From: Deltaproteobacteria bacterium
Lineage (GTDB): Bacteria > UBA10199 > JACPAL01 > JACOUP01
Assembly: GCA_030649435.1 (NCBI GenBank)
Contig: JAUSKE010000154.1
Location: forward strand, 1-20,250
Direction: 5' to 3'
Length of the DNA stretch: 20,250 bases
A program made the position numbers and the translations under genes. Positions 13,934-20,250 of this stretch are shown piece by piece. Each line of letters begins with the position of its first letter. Position 1 is the stretch's first letter. The notes under the pieces were generated by a model, which was not told the DNA's origin, searched no databases, and saw only the letters and a program-made list of their open reading frames with translations.

Positions 13934-15004
13934 TTAATAAATGCTGGCGTAGGAGTCGAGATGACGAAATTTCTCAGGGATGTAGCTCTGCGGGATCGTG
14001 TGGGCCTTATACCAATCGTCAAAAGCTGTGGAATAATAGGTGATCCGTTCCTTTTTGTACTCGATCGTTGAGTAAAGGATCTTGTAATCGGTGATGCCGG
14101 TCTCTTTGGAAACTGTTTCAATAATCTTTTCGCAGTCATTCTGATTCATCCCGTGAACCATCGTATATAAGGAGTACGACCACTCCTGATAAGTCGGCCG
14201 CCAGTAGCAGTGGGAGACACCACGGAAGGAACCCATCACCGGACCAAGCGTCGCAATCTTCTCCTCCGGAACTCTCCAAACCCCCATCCCGTTAAAGGCA
14301 AAACCAGCCTTTCGGTGGTAGAGGACCGCTGCAAACCGACGCATGATCCCCTCTTCCATAAGGGAATGGATGATTCCTAAAACCTCCAGCTCCGAAACCC
14401 CGATGCGTGTCGCCATTCTTTGAAACGGATGAGAGACCGCCTCGAGATCTTCCTGAAGCGCTCTAACGAGTTCGACCTCTTTTTCGGTTAGAGAACGCCG
14501 GACCCGCTTGAACTGCTGGGGCGCCTCTCTCTCGAGACTATCCGTCTTGCCGGTCATATCTAACCTGACACCAATTTTAAATAATTTGAGAGTCGGCAAG
14601 ATCAAGGTCGCCAATGCCCCCGCTTCATAGGCCATGACCTGGATCGTGTCGTTGAGATCACGCCCCGGAGGGACCGCAACCGTAAACCAGAGGTTGAAGT
14701 GATCCTCGCGTTTGTAGTTGTGACTCACGCCGGGAAATTCATTAATCGCCCGTGCCGCCTTGGAGAGATTCTCTTCCGGAATCTGCATCGCGACAAGTGT
14801 GCTGATGAAACCCAAGTTGCGGGTGTCGAAAATGGCGCTAATCTCACGGATGACACTTGTCTTCCTCAATTCCCCGATCCGCCGCAGAACCTCATCCTCT
14901 GAAATCCCCACCTTTTCGGCAACCCTTAAGAAAGGTTGGAGATCGAGGGGGAAATCACTCTGCAAGATGGTACAGATCTGACGATCCAAGGAATCCATAG
15001 GCAT
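13934..15004 (-). CDS. ahbAB: Fused siroheme decarboxylase AhbA-AhbB (Lrp/AsnC-like)
   Basis: Decarboxylates siroheme to 12,18-didecarboxysiroheme in the alternative heme (or heme d1) pathway. Such proteins look like Lrp/AsnC regulators, with a winged helix followed by a RAM-like fold. Here two full units are joined in 356 residues. Unit 1 (about 5-165) starts DRQICTILQSDFPL and has VSHNYKREDHFNLWFTV. Unit 2 (about 170-330) starts LTEKEVELVRALQEDL and has VSHCYWRPTYQEWSYSLYTM. These His/Tyr/Arg blocks match the substrate-binding region of AhbA and AhbB; true AsnC regulators lack them and are single units. First gene of the operon. The ATG at 15004 is used; a second ATG two codons later is possible. 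AhbC and AhbD are not in this window. Assignment as a regulator is the alternative, and I consider it unlikely. Confidence 0.87.
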   Translation of the reverse strand: MPMDSLDRQICTILQSDFPLDLQPFLRVAEKVGISEDEVLRRIGELRKTSVIREISAIFDTRNLGFISTLVAMQIPEENLSKAARAINEFPGVSHNYKREDHFNLWFTVAVPPGRDLNDTIQVMAYEAGALATLILPTLKLFKIGVRLDMTGKTDSLEREAPQQFKRVRRSLTEKEVELVRALQEDLEAVSHPFQRMATRIGVSELEVLGIIHSLMEEGIMRRFAAVLYHRKAGFAFNGMGVWRVPEEKIATLGPVMGSFRGVSHCYWRPTYQEWSYSLYTMVHGMNQNDCEKIIETVSKETGITDYKILYSTIEYKKERITYYSTAFDDWYKAHTIPQSYIPEKFRHLDSYASIY

Positions 15005-15023
15005 GGAGCACGTTTATTATTTT

Positions 15024-15043
15024 GGACTTGAAAAGGCAAGTCC
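15024..15043. promoter_or_regulatory. Perfect hairpin before ahbAB
   Basis: GGACTTG (15024-15030), a 6-nt loop, CAAGTCC (15037-15043): a perfect 7-bp dyad 20 bp before the ahbAB start. It could be a 5'-leader hairpin or an operator. A TAATAA at 15019-15014 on the minus strand could be a -10 box, but I see no -35 I trust, so the operon promoter is not defined. Confidence 0.35.
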
Positions 15044-15053
15044 TTTGACTCTT

Positions 15054-15096
15054 TCTCAAATTGAGAATAACCGTCAAAAAAGTGGTGAAAATCACT
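15054..15096 (+). promoter_or_regulatory. Candidate enhancer (UAS) for the sigma-54 promoter, copy 2
   Basis: It begins inside the perfect palindrome TTCTCAAATTGAGAA (15053-15067) and continues with CGTCAA and GGTGAAAATCACT. It aligns without gaps to the block at 4018-4060 read on the minus strand, with 33 of 43 positions equal. It lies 43-85 nt upstream of the -24 GG. Because it also lies in front of ahbAB on the other strand, a bound protein could influence both directions. Confidence 0.6.
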
Positions 15097-15135
15097 CTCC
15101 CAACCGCCCGAGGAGTCCTTAATACTCTTGTCACC

Positions 15136-15154
15136 ACTGGCATAAGACTTGCTT
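15136..15154 (+). promoter_or_regulatory. Sigma-54 (-24/-12) promoter of the crystallin-like lipoprotein
   Basis: CTGGCAT-AAGAC-TTGCTT matches TGGCAY-N5-TTGCW exactly. GG lies at 15139-15140 and the C of -12 at 15152. The predicted start is near 15164, only about 3 nt before the ATG at 15167, and no Shine-Dalgarno exists there, so the mRNA would be leaderless. An 8-bp inverted repeat AGTGGTGA (15081-15088) / TCACCACT (15131-15138) brackets the interval upstream of the promoter. Confidence 0.65.
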
Positions 15155-15166
15155 ACTTCATAAGTA

Positions 15167-16402
15167 ATGAACCGGAAACTCCTCCTCTACGCCTTATTGT
15201 GTCTCAGTCTCTCTGCCTGTAGCGGTCAAAAGACCGAGGAAGAAAAAGCGGGTGACGGCAGTTGTCCCGCAGGACAGGAGTGCAACACCAAAAAAAATGA
15301 ATCGGATGGTCAGCAAAAACCGGTAGATAAAAAAGAGGCTGAAAAACCAGCTGACAAGACTCCTCAGGTGATTTGTGGTGACAACCAGTGCGAGGCGGAT
15401 GAGGATGTCGCCTGCCCTCAAGATTGTCCTAACGGTAACCAAGAGAATGGGGGTGGCACCACAGAACCAGCACCTGTCCAACCGCCAGCACAACCTCCAG
15501 TGACACAACAACCCGCTCCAGTCACTTGGCTTGTCGGCGGTGGGTCAGCGAGTACCAACGGAACGACCATGAGGGAGGTGATAAGAGCTCCTGAAAGTAA
15601 TCCCTTGCTAAACGATATACCGTTTCAATCTCTTCATCAAACACCTCGCCCCACTATGAATATCATCAGACCTCCTTCACAAAATAATTCACGCCTTAAG
15701 GGCTCCTTGTTCCCCCTTATTGGCAGTTCCTGCGCTCACCCGAGCGAGGCTGGGGAAGGAAAAACCACTGTCTCTCTTGTCGTCACCCTCTTCCAGGGGA
15801 AAAACTTCAGTCGGGGACGGGCGATGTATGTTCAGGATGCCAGTCATGTGGCGATGGATAATTCAGCAACATCCATCATTATCAGAAAAGGACCCAACTA
15901 CCGACCGGGGGATTTTGTGCGTCTTTTCATCACGCGGGATTATGAGTGGCCATATCTTGCTTACGCCGCAGAATTAGGACCGGGGCGTTGGTCTGACTTG
16001 ACTCAATATTCAAATGGAGATTACTTTGACGACTCCATCAGCTCCATTAAATTTCACCGGCCCAACTATCAGGCTGGTGAGTGTTCCACCTGGGATGCTA
16101 ACGATGGCTTACCCAAATGGCACGCCCCAATCCGGTATATCATCCGGCTCTATGAGGATCTAAATCATGTTGGCGAGCGACTCGATTTCATCACTAGTAC
16201 ACCGAGCCTAGACCTCTACCACTTTGGGAATGAAGCAGATGGGGTTGATGTTAAAAAAGGCCCTGATTACGAAGAAGGAGATCTTTTTGGGCTCTACTCA
16301 GAAGATAATTATACCGGCAATGGATGGGGCGGCACTTACTTGACCCCTGACGAGTTCGACATAGATGAGATTGATTCTATCAAAATTGTCCATCCCCACT
16401 AA
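15167..16402 (+). CDS. Lipoprotein with duplicated beta/gamma-crystallin-like modules
   Basis: Secreted lipoprotein of 411 residues, function unknown. The signal peptide MNRKLLLYALLCLSLSAC gives a lipidated Cys at 18. Residues 19-130 are low-complexity, with a Cys-rich box CGDNQCEADEDVACPQDC, a motif common in surface proteins of deltaproteobacteria, then Pro/Gln-rich sequence. The C-terminal half holds two related modules (about 200-310 and 323-411). Each has an opening LFQGKNFSRGR or LYEDLNHVGER strand, a KGPNYRPGD or KGPDYEEGD hinge, and an ending SISSIKF or EIDSIKI. That pattern (aromatic-x-G, then SSI) fits beta/gamma-crystallin Greek-key folds, often Ca2+-binding. An in-frame TAA lies 3 nt before the ATG, so no earlier start is possible. 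The gene stands alone, divergent from ahbAB and convergent with nadC, and shares its upstream control element with the other lipoprotein. Confidence 0.75.
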   Translation: MNRKLLLYALLCLSLSACSGQKTEEEKAGDGSCPAGQECNTKKNESDGQQKPVDKKEAEKPADKTPQVICGDNQCEADEDVACPQDCPNGNQENGGGTTEPAPVQPPAQPPVTQQPAPVTWLVGGGSASTNGTTMREVIRAPESNPLLNDIPFQSLHQTPRPTMNIIRPPSQNNSRLKGSLFPLIGSSCAHPSEAGEGKTTVSLVVTLFQGKNFSRGRAMYVQDASHVAMDNSATSIIIRKGPNYRPGDFVRLFITRDYEWPYLAYAAELGPGRWSDLTQYSNGDYFDDSISSIKFHRPNYQAGECSTWDANDGLPKWHAPIRYIIRLYEDLNHVGERLDFITSTPSLDLYHFGNEADGVDVKKGPDYEEGDLFGLYSEDNYTGNGWGGTYLTPDEFDIDEIDSIKIVHPH

Positions 16403-16459
16403 ACCATCAACCTCTTCACCATTATTAAAGAAGTCTCGCATCTCTTCCTAAGTTTTTGA

Positions 16460-17287
16460 TTAACCAATCTCCATTGAAATGTCGACCGCAGGGGCGGAGT
16501 GGGTCAACGCCCCGATCGAAATAAAATCAACGCCGCTCTTGGCGTAATCGACCATGTTGTCGAAATTAATCCCACCGGAGGCTTCCGTTTTTGCCCGCCC
16601 CGCCACTTGAGCAACCGCTTTCTTCAAATCCCTCGGAGAAAAATTATCCAAGAGTAAAATGTCAACGCCTGCCCCGATCGCTTCTTCAATCTGATCAATC
16701 GATTCAATTTCAACCTCAATGGAAACTTTATTTTTATTTTTTGCCTTGGCCTTTCCAATCGCCTCAGCCAACGAACACCCCTTAAGATGGTTGTCCTTTA
16801 TAAGGAACCGGTCGTAGAGCCCCAGCCGGTGGTTCTTCCCTCCCCCGGCACGAACCGCATGCTTTTCAAGGGCCCTCATGCCCGGTGTCGTCTTCCGCGT
16901 GTCCAAAATCTGTACCGGATATTTTTTCACTTTTTCGACAAACGTTCGTGCCAGCGTGGCAATCCCTGAAAGATGCTGGAGAAAATTGAGCGCAGTCCGT
17001 TCTGCCTTGAGCAGGCTCTGGAGTGATCCGGAGACTTTGGCAATCGCTCCCCCTTGGGGGACCGATTCCCCTTCACGACAGAGTTCCTTCCAAATAATTT
17101 TCTCATCCACCATCAGAAAGACCCTTCGCGCGATCTCAAGGCCAGCGACAACAAGTGGCTCTTTCGCACCAATAATCCCCTTTTTGGAGATCGGTGCTGT
17201 TCCAAAGATCGCCTCCGTCGTGATATCACCACTCCCAATATCCTCTTGAAGGGCCAGCTCAATCAGTGTTTGGATTCGATCGACCAT
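16460..17287 (-). CDS. nadC: Nicotinate-nucleotide pyrophosphorylase (carboxylating)
   Basis: Quinolinate phosphoribosyltransferase: quinolinate plus PRPP gives nicotinate mononucleotide and CO2 in de novo NAD synthesis, in the cytoplasm. Motifs are LALQEDIGSGDITTEAI at the N-terminus, ERTALNFLQHLSGIAT, DTRKTTPGMRALEKHAVRAG followed by GGKNHRLGLYDRFLIKDNH, EVEIES, DILLLDNFSP and EASGGIN. The frame is open to 17434, but the ATG at 17287 is chosen: a GGAGGA lies 6 nt before it and the family N-terminus starts there. The first 24 bp lie inside the end of mtgA, so the two are coupled. The 58 bases between its stop and the facing lipoprotein stop show no clear terminator. Confidence 0.95.
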   Translation of the reverse strand: MVDRIQTLIELALQEDIGSGDITTEAIFGTAPISKKGIIGAKEPLVVAGLEIARRVFLMVDEKIIWKELCREGESVPQGGAIAKVSGSLQSLLKAERTALNFLQHLSGIATLARTFVEKVKKYPVQILDTRKTTPGMRALEKHAVRAGGGKNHRLGLYDRFLIKDNHLKGCSLAEAIGKAKAKNKNKVSIEVEIESIDQIEEAIGAGVDILLLDNFSPRDLKKAVAQVAGRAKTEASGGINFDNMVDYAKSGVDFISIGALTHSAPAVDISMEIG

Positions 17288-18000
17288 TCTTCTTCCTCCG
17301 GTAATTCTGGGACGCTCTCTGACTCTGCTGGGACTATCGGTGAAACAACAGGCCCCTGCAAATGAGATTGAAGGCGTGCGAGGATGACCTCCCGACGCCG
17401 TGCCACATAAGGAGTGGGTGGCCATTGCCCCCACCGTTTGGGGTTCGGCAAGATTGCCGCGAGAAAAGCTGCTTCGTCAATAGAAAGAAGCGCCGCCGAC
17501 TTTTGGAAATAATGTTCCGCCGCCGCCTCGGCACCAAAAACCCCAGGGGCCCATTCAGCAACATTGAGGTAGAGTTCTAAAATCCGATTCTTCGAAAGAT
17601 TTTTTTCTATTTTAAAAGTGATCAGTATCTCAAGACCTTTTCTAAAAATTGACTTTTCAGGCGAGAGGTAGAGATTCTTGGCCAACTGCATCGTCAGTGT
17701 TGAGAAACCGTGCGAATATCGCTTGCGACGAAAATCTCTCTTGATCGCCTGGCGCATTTCGTAGAAATCAATCCCCTGGTGCTGGTAAAATTGGCCGTCT
17801 TCGGCGGCAACGACGGCCCACCGGAGGTTTTGGGATATCTGTGAAAGAGGAACCCAGACCTGTGCCACCGGTCCACCATAAGAAATCATAAAGGGAGTTT
17901 TGCCAGGGTTAGTGGTCTTGAGAGAAGCAATGGGTAGAAAAAAATAGAGGGCTACCACCAAAAAAAGAAAGGTTGAAATGAGGCCAAAGATCCATTTCAT
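17263..18000 (-). CDS. mtgA: Monofunctional biosynthetic peptidoglycan transglycosylase
   Basis: GT51 glycosyltransferase that polymerises lipid II into glycan strands at the outer face of the inner membrane. An N-terminal signal anchor spans residues 3-25. The conserved GT51 blocks follow in order: VVAAEDGQFYQHQGIDF (catalytic Glu in AEDGQF), GFSTLTMQLAKNLYLS, RKGLEILITFKIEKNLSKNRILELYLNVAEW (second Glu region, in two adjoining pieces) and SIDEAAFLAAILPNPKRW. At 245 residues with no transpeptidase domain it is MtgA rather than a class A PBP. The usual GGST is GFST here, a small deviation. It starts 2 bp after the valS stop and overlaps nadC. Confidence 0.93.
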   Translation of the reverse strand: MKWIFGLISTFLFLVVALYFFLPIASLKTTNPGKTPFMISYGGPVAQVWVPLSQISQNLRWAVVAAEDGQFYQHQGIDFYEMRQAIKRDFRRKRYSHGFSTLTMQLAKNLYLSPEKSIFRKGLEILITFKIEKNLSKNRILELYLNVAEWAPGVFGAEAAAEHYFQKSAALLSIDEAAFLAAILPNPKRWGQWPPTPYVARRREVILARLQSHLQGPVVSPIVPAESESVPELPEEEEWSIESKH

Positions 18001-18002
18001 GA

Positions 18003-20250
18003 TTAGACAGAACGGATATTCTGGAGTGTCTCCTGAAACTTGGTGAGCTTCAAAACGATCTCCTCTTTCTTGCGACGTTCCTGCTCCACAATTTCAGGTG
18101 GCGCATGTTCGACAAAATCGGGACGGGCAAGTCGTGACTCGAGAGATTCGAGATCTTTTTTGAGCTTGGCGACCTCCTTTTCGAGCCTTTTCTGTTCGCT
18201 CTCAAAATCGACAAGCCCTTGGAGCGGGATATAAAGATCAAAATGAGCCCCGGTCTCGTGGGCCATCCCCTTGGGGTTCACCCTCTCTTTTGTCATCGTC
18301 AGTTTTTCTACCCGGGCCAGCCGACAGATCATCTCCTGTTCGTCCCCCATACTCTTAAAAAGTTGATCCTGATCGGAAGAAAGAATAACAGGGATCATCA
18401 CCGATGGATTGATCCGATTTTCACTCCGGATCGTCCGGATGAGTGTGACAATTTCCTGAAGAGTTGCCACCTGCTTCGATTCTTTTTCGAAACCAGTTTT
18501 GGTTGGTGTCGGGAATGAAGCAACCATTAAACTCTCCCCTTCTGCCCCCAGTTTTTGCCAGAGCTCTTCCGTCAGGAAAGGGATGATTGGGTGCATCATC
18601 TTCAAAAGATTATCCAGCACAGAAGAAAGGAGTGCCGCATTGAGCGCCGTCTTTGAAAATTCCAGATACCAATCGCAGAAGGTGTGCCAGAAGAAATCGT
18701 AGAGGAGTCGGGCCGCCTCGTCGAAGTGATATTCCTGATAGGCATGATCCACCTGTTCAATGAGGCTATCCAATTGGTGCAAGATCCATCGGTCATAGAG
18801 CCCGAGATCCTTTTCTTTAAAGGAGGAAATCTTTTGCGGAGGCACCCCCTGCATATTCATCTCGGCAAACCGGAAGGCGTTCCATATTTTGTTCGCAAAG
18901 TTTCGATACCCCTCAACCGTTTTTTCAGAAAGTTTGACATCCCTCCCCTGAGCGGCGAGTGCGGCGAGAGTAAAGCGGAAGGCATCCGTCCCGTACTGGT
19001 CCATAATCGTCAACGGGTCGATGACGTTCCCCTTCGACTTACTCATCTTTTGTCCGTGGATATCCCGCACCAGGGCATGGATCGCCACTTCGCGAAATGG
19101 CACCTCTCCCATGAACTTTAGCCCCATCATCATCATTCGGGCGATCCAGAAAAAAATAATGTCGAAGCCGGTCACGAGGAGCGACGTCGGGTAAAACTTT
19201 TCGAGTTCGGGAGTTTTCTCGGGCCACCCCAGTGTCGAGAATGGCCAGAGGGCTGATGAGAACCAGGTGTCGAGGACATCCTCATCCCGAACAATCTTGG
19301 AAGAACCACAATGGGGGCAAGCGGTCGGGTCTTCGCGCGCGACAATCACCGGACATTTTTTATTCTCACAATACCACGCTGGTATTTGGTGTCCCCACCA
19401 GATTTGGCGCGAAATGCACCAGTCCCTGATGTTGTCCATCCACTCAAAATAGGTCTTCTCCCAGTTTTTCGGGGTAAATTTTGTCTTTCCCTTTTTAACC
19501 GCCTCGGCAGCGACCTCCGCCAGCGGCTTTGTTTTCACAAACCATTGCTTGGAGACGAGCGGTTCGGTCACGGTGCGGCAACGGTAGCAGATCCCGACGG
19601 CGTGACGGTAAGGTTCGATCCGGTCAATCAGATCGAGCGCCTTCATCTCCTCGATGATTTTCTTGCGACATTCAAAACGATCGAGGCCGGCATATTTTCC
19701 GGCAAGCGGGGTCATCCGGCCGTCGAAACCAATCACGGTCCGAACCGGCAGGTTGTGACGCCGTCCGATTTCAAAATCGACCGGGTCATGGCCGGGGGTC
19801 ACCTTCACCACCCCCGTTCCAAACTCCGGATCGACCGCTTCATCCCCAACCACCTTGATGTCGATCATCCCTTCCACAGAGGCAATGCTGAGAGTCTTGC
19901 CAATATACTGCTGGTAGCGTGGGTCCTTCGGGTGGACGGCAATGCCGGTATCCCCCAGTTTTGTCTCGGGCCGAACCGTTCCAAGAACAAGCGGCCCGTA
20001 CTTGATATAAACAAACTCGGAATTCCGCTCCTCGCGCTCCACCTCAAGATCGGAAAGGGCAGTGTGGCACCGCGGGCACCAATTGACGATATAATCGTCA
20101 CGATAAATTAGTTTTTCTTCCCAGAGGCGGACGAAAACTTCCCGCACCGCAGTTGAAAGCCCAAGATCCATCGTGAATCGTTCCCGCTCCCAGTCGCATG
20201 AGACGCCGAGTCTTTTCAGTTGCGTCATAATCTCACGACCGTATTTTTGT
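18003..20250 (-). CDS. valS: Valyl-tRNA synthetase, C-terminal part
   Basis: Class Ia aminoacyl-tRNA synthetase charging tRNA-Val. The gene enters from the right edge; 749 residues are visible and the frame is open to 20250, so the N-terminus and HIGH motif are missing. Seen are LKRLGVSCDWERERFTMD, CPRCHTALSDLEVE, the editing domain with GTVRPETKLGDTGIAVHP, CISRQIWWGHQIPAWYC, a Cys4-type zinc insert (CENKKCP...CPHCG), ALVRDIHGQKMSKSKGNVID carrying KMSKS, the anticodon-binding helices, and the ValS-specific C-terminal coiled coil (QKRLEKEVAKLKKDLESLES). First visible gene of the valS-mtgA-nadC operon. Confidence 0.97.
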   Translation of the reverse strand, partial: QKYGREIMTQLKRLGVSCDWERERFTMDLGLSTAVREVFVRLWEEKLIYRDDYIVNWCPRCHTALSDLEVEREERNSEFVYIKYGPLVLGTVRPETKLGDTGIAVHPKDPRYQQYIGKTLSIASVEGMIDIKVVGDEAVDPEFGTGVVKVTPGHDPVDFEIGRRHNLPVRTVIGFDGRMTPLAGKYAGLDRFECRKKIIEEMKALDLIDRIEPYRHAVGICYRCRTVTEPLVSKQWFVKTKPLAEVAAEAVKKGKTKFTPKNWEKTYFEWMDNIRDWCISRQIWWGHQIPAWYCENKKCPVIVAREDPTACPHCGSSKIVRDEDVLDTWFSSALWPFSTLGWPEKTPELEKFYPTSLLVTGFDIIFFWIARMMMMGLKFMGEVPFREVAIHALVRDIHGQKMSKSKGNVIDPLTIMDQYGTDAFRFTLAALAAQGRDVKLSEKTVEGYRNFANKIWNAFRFAEMNMQGVPPQKISSFKEKDLGLYDRWILHQLDSLIEQVDHAYQEYHFDEAARLLYDFFWHTFCDWYLEFSKTALNAALLSSVLDNLLKMMHPIIPFLTEELWQKLGAEGESLMVASFPTPTKTGFEKESKQVATLQEIVTLIRTIRSENRINPSVMIPVILSSDQDQLFKSMGDEQEMICRLARVEKLTMTKERVNPKGMAHETGAHFDLYIPLQGLVDFESEQKRLEKEVAKLKKDLESLESRLARPDFVEHAPPEIVEQERRKKEEIVLKLTKFQETLQNIRSV

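Noticed and set aside
16403..16459. Search for a terminator between the converging lipoprotein and nadC genes
   Set aside because: No stem with a T-tract is visible; only AT-rich sequence.
19311..20111. A 266-codon plus-strand open frame
   Set aside because: Antisense to well conserved valS sequence; no family features.
1..20250. CRISPR arrays, tRNA or rRNA genes, insertion sequences, prophage genes
   Set aside because: No direct repeat array, no tRNA cloverleaf or CCA end, no transposase or phage gene could be recognised.

Overview
The window is about 20 kb of densely coding DNA from what looks like a Gram-negative, probably anaerobic bacterium. The evidence is outer-membrane-type lipoproteins, a monofunctional glycosyltransferase (MtgA), lysine-fermentation genes (kamA, kdd), a siroheme decarboxylase of the alternative heme pathway, and two excellent sigma-54 promoter sequences. 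The Cys-rich lipoprotein motif and the alternative heme genes suggest a deltaproteobacterial or related candidate lineage, but this is inference; no rRNA or other decisive marker is present.

Layout. (1) 1-2009: the 3' part of kamA (+) converges on kdd (-), and a perfect bidirectional-type terminator hairpin lies 17 bp before the kdd start. (2) 2025-4060: a coiled-coil lipoprotein with a PLAT/LH2-like C-terminal region (-) has its own sigma-54 promoter. (3) 4118-15004: ten minus-strand genes are packed with overlaps or gaps of at most about 60 bp, a likely 11-kb operon. In transcription order they are a fused ahbA-ahbB siroheme decarboxylase, hemW, grpE, a TPR plus periplasmic-binding lipoprotein, thiL, two CNNM/CorC membrane proteins, larB, larC and an rRNA m5U methyltransferase. 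(4) 15167-16402: a second lipoprotein (+), with duplicated beta/gamma-crystallin-like modules, has a sigma-54 promoter. (5) 16460-20250: valS (partial), mtgA and nadC form a second minus-strand operon.

The most striking signals lie outside the genes. First, both lipoprotein genes have a near-perfect -24/-12 promoter, and upstream of each, in the same orientation, lies a shared element of about 43 bp (33/43 identical by my hand alignment) built on an AT-rich palindrome. This looks like the binding site of one unidentified enhancer-binding protein and defines a two-gene lipoprotein regulon. Second, a family of GTAG-footed palindromes (REP/REPIN-like) occurs at five loci. Two are full paired elements whose right arm supplies the stop codon of a gene (kdd, rlmD). 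Three lie in frame inside thiL, larC and kdd, adding short peptides in variable loops. Third, the rlmD-like gene has no ATG/GTG/TTG that would preserve its TRAM domain; its frame is entered by a +1 shift exactly at the larC stop, a CTT-TGA like the prfB frameshift site.
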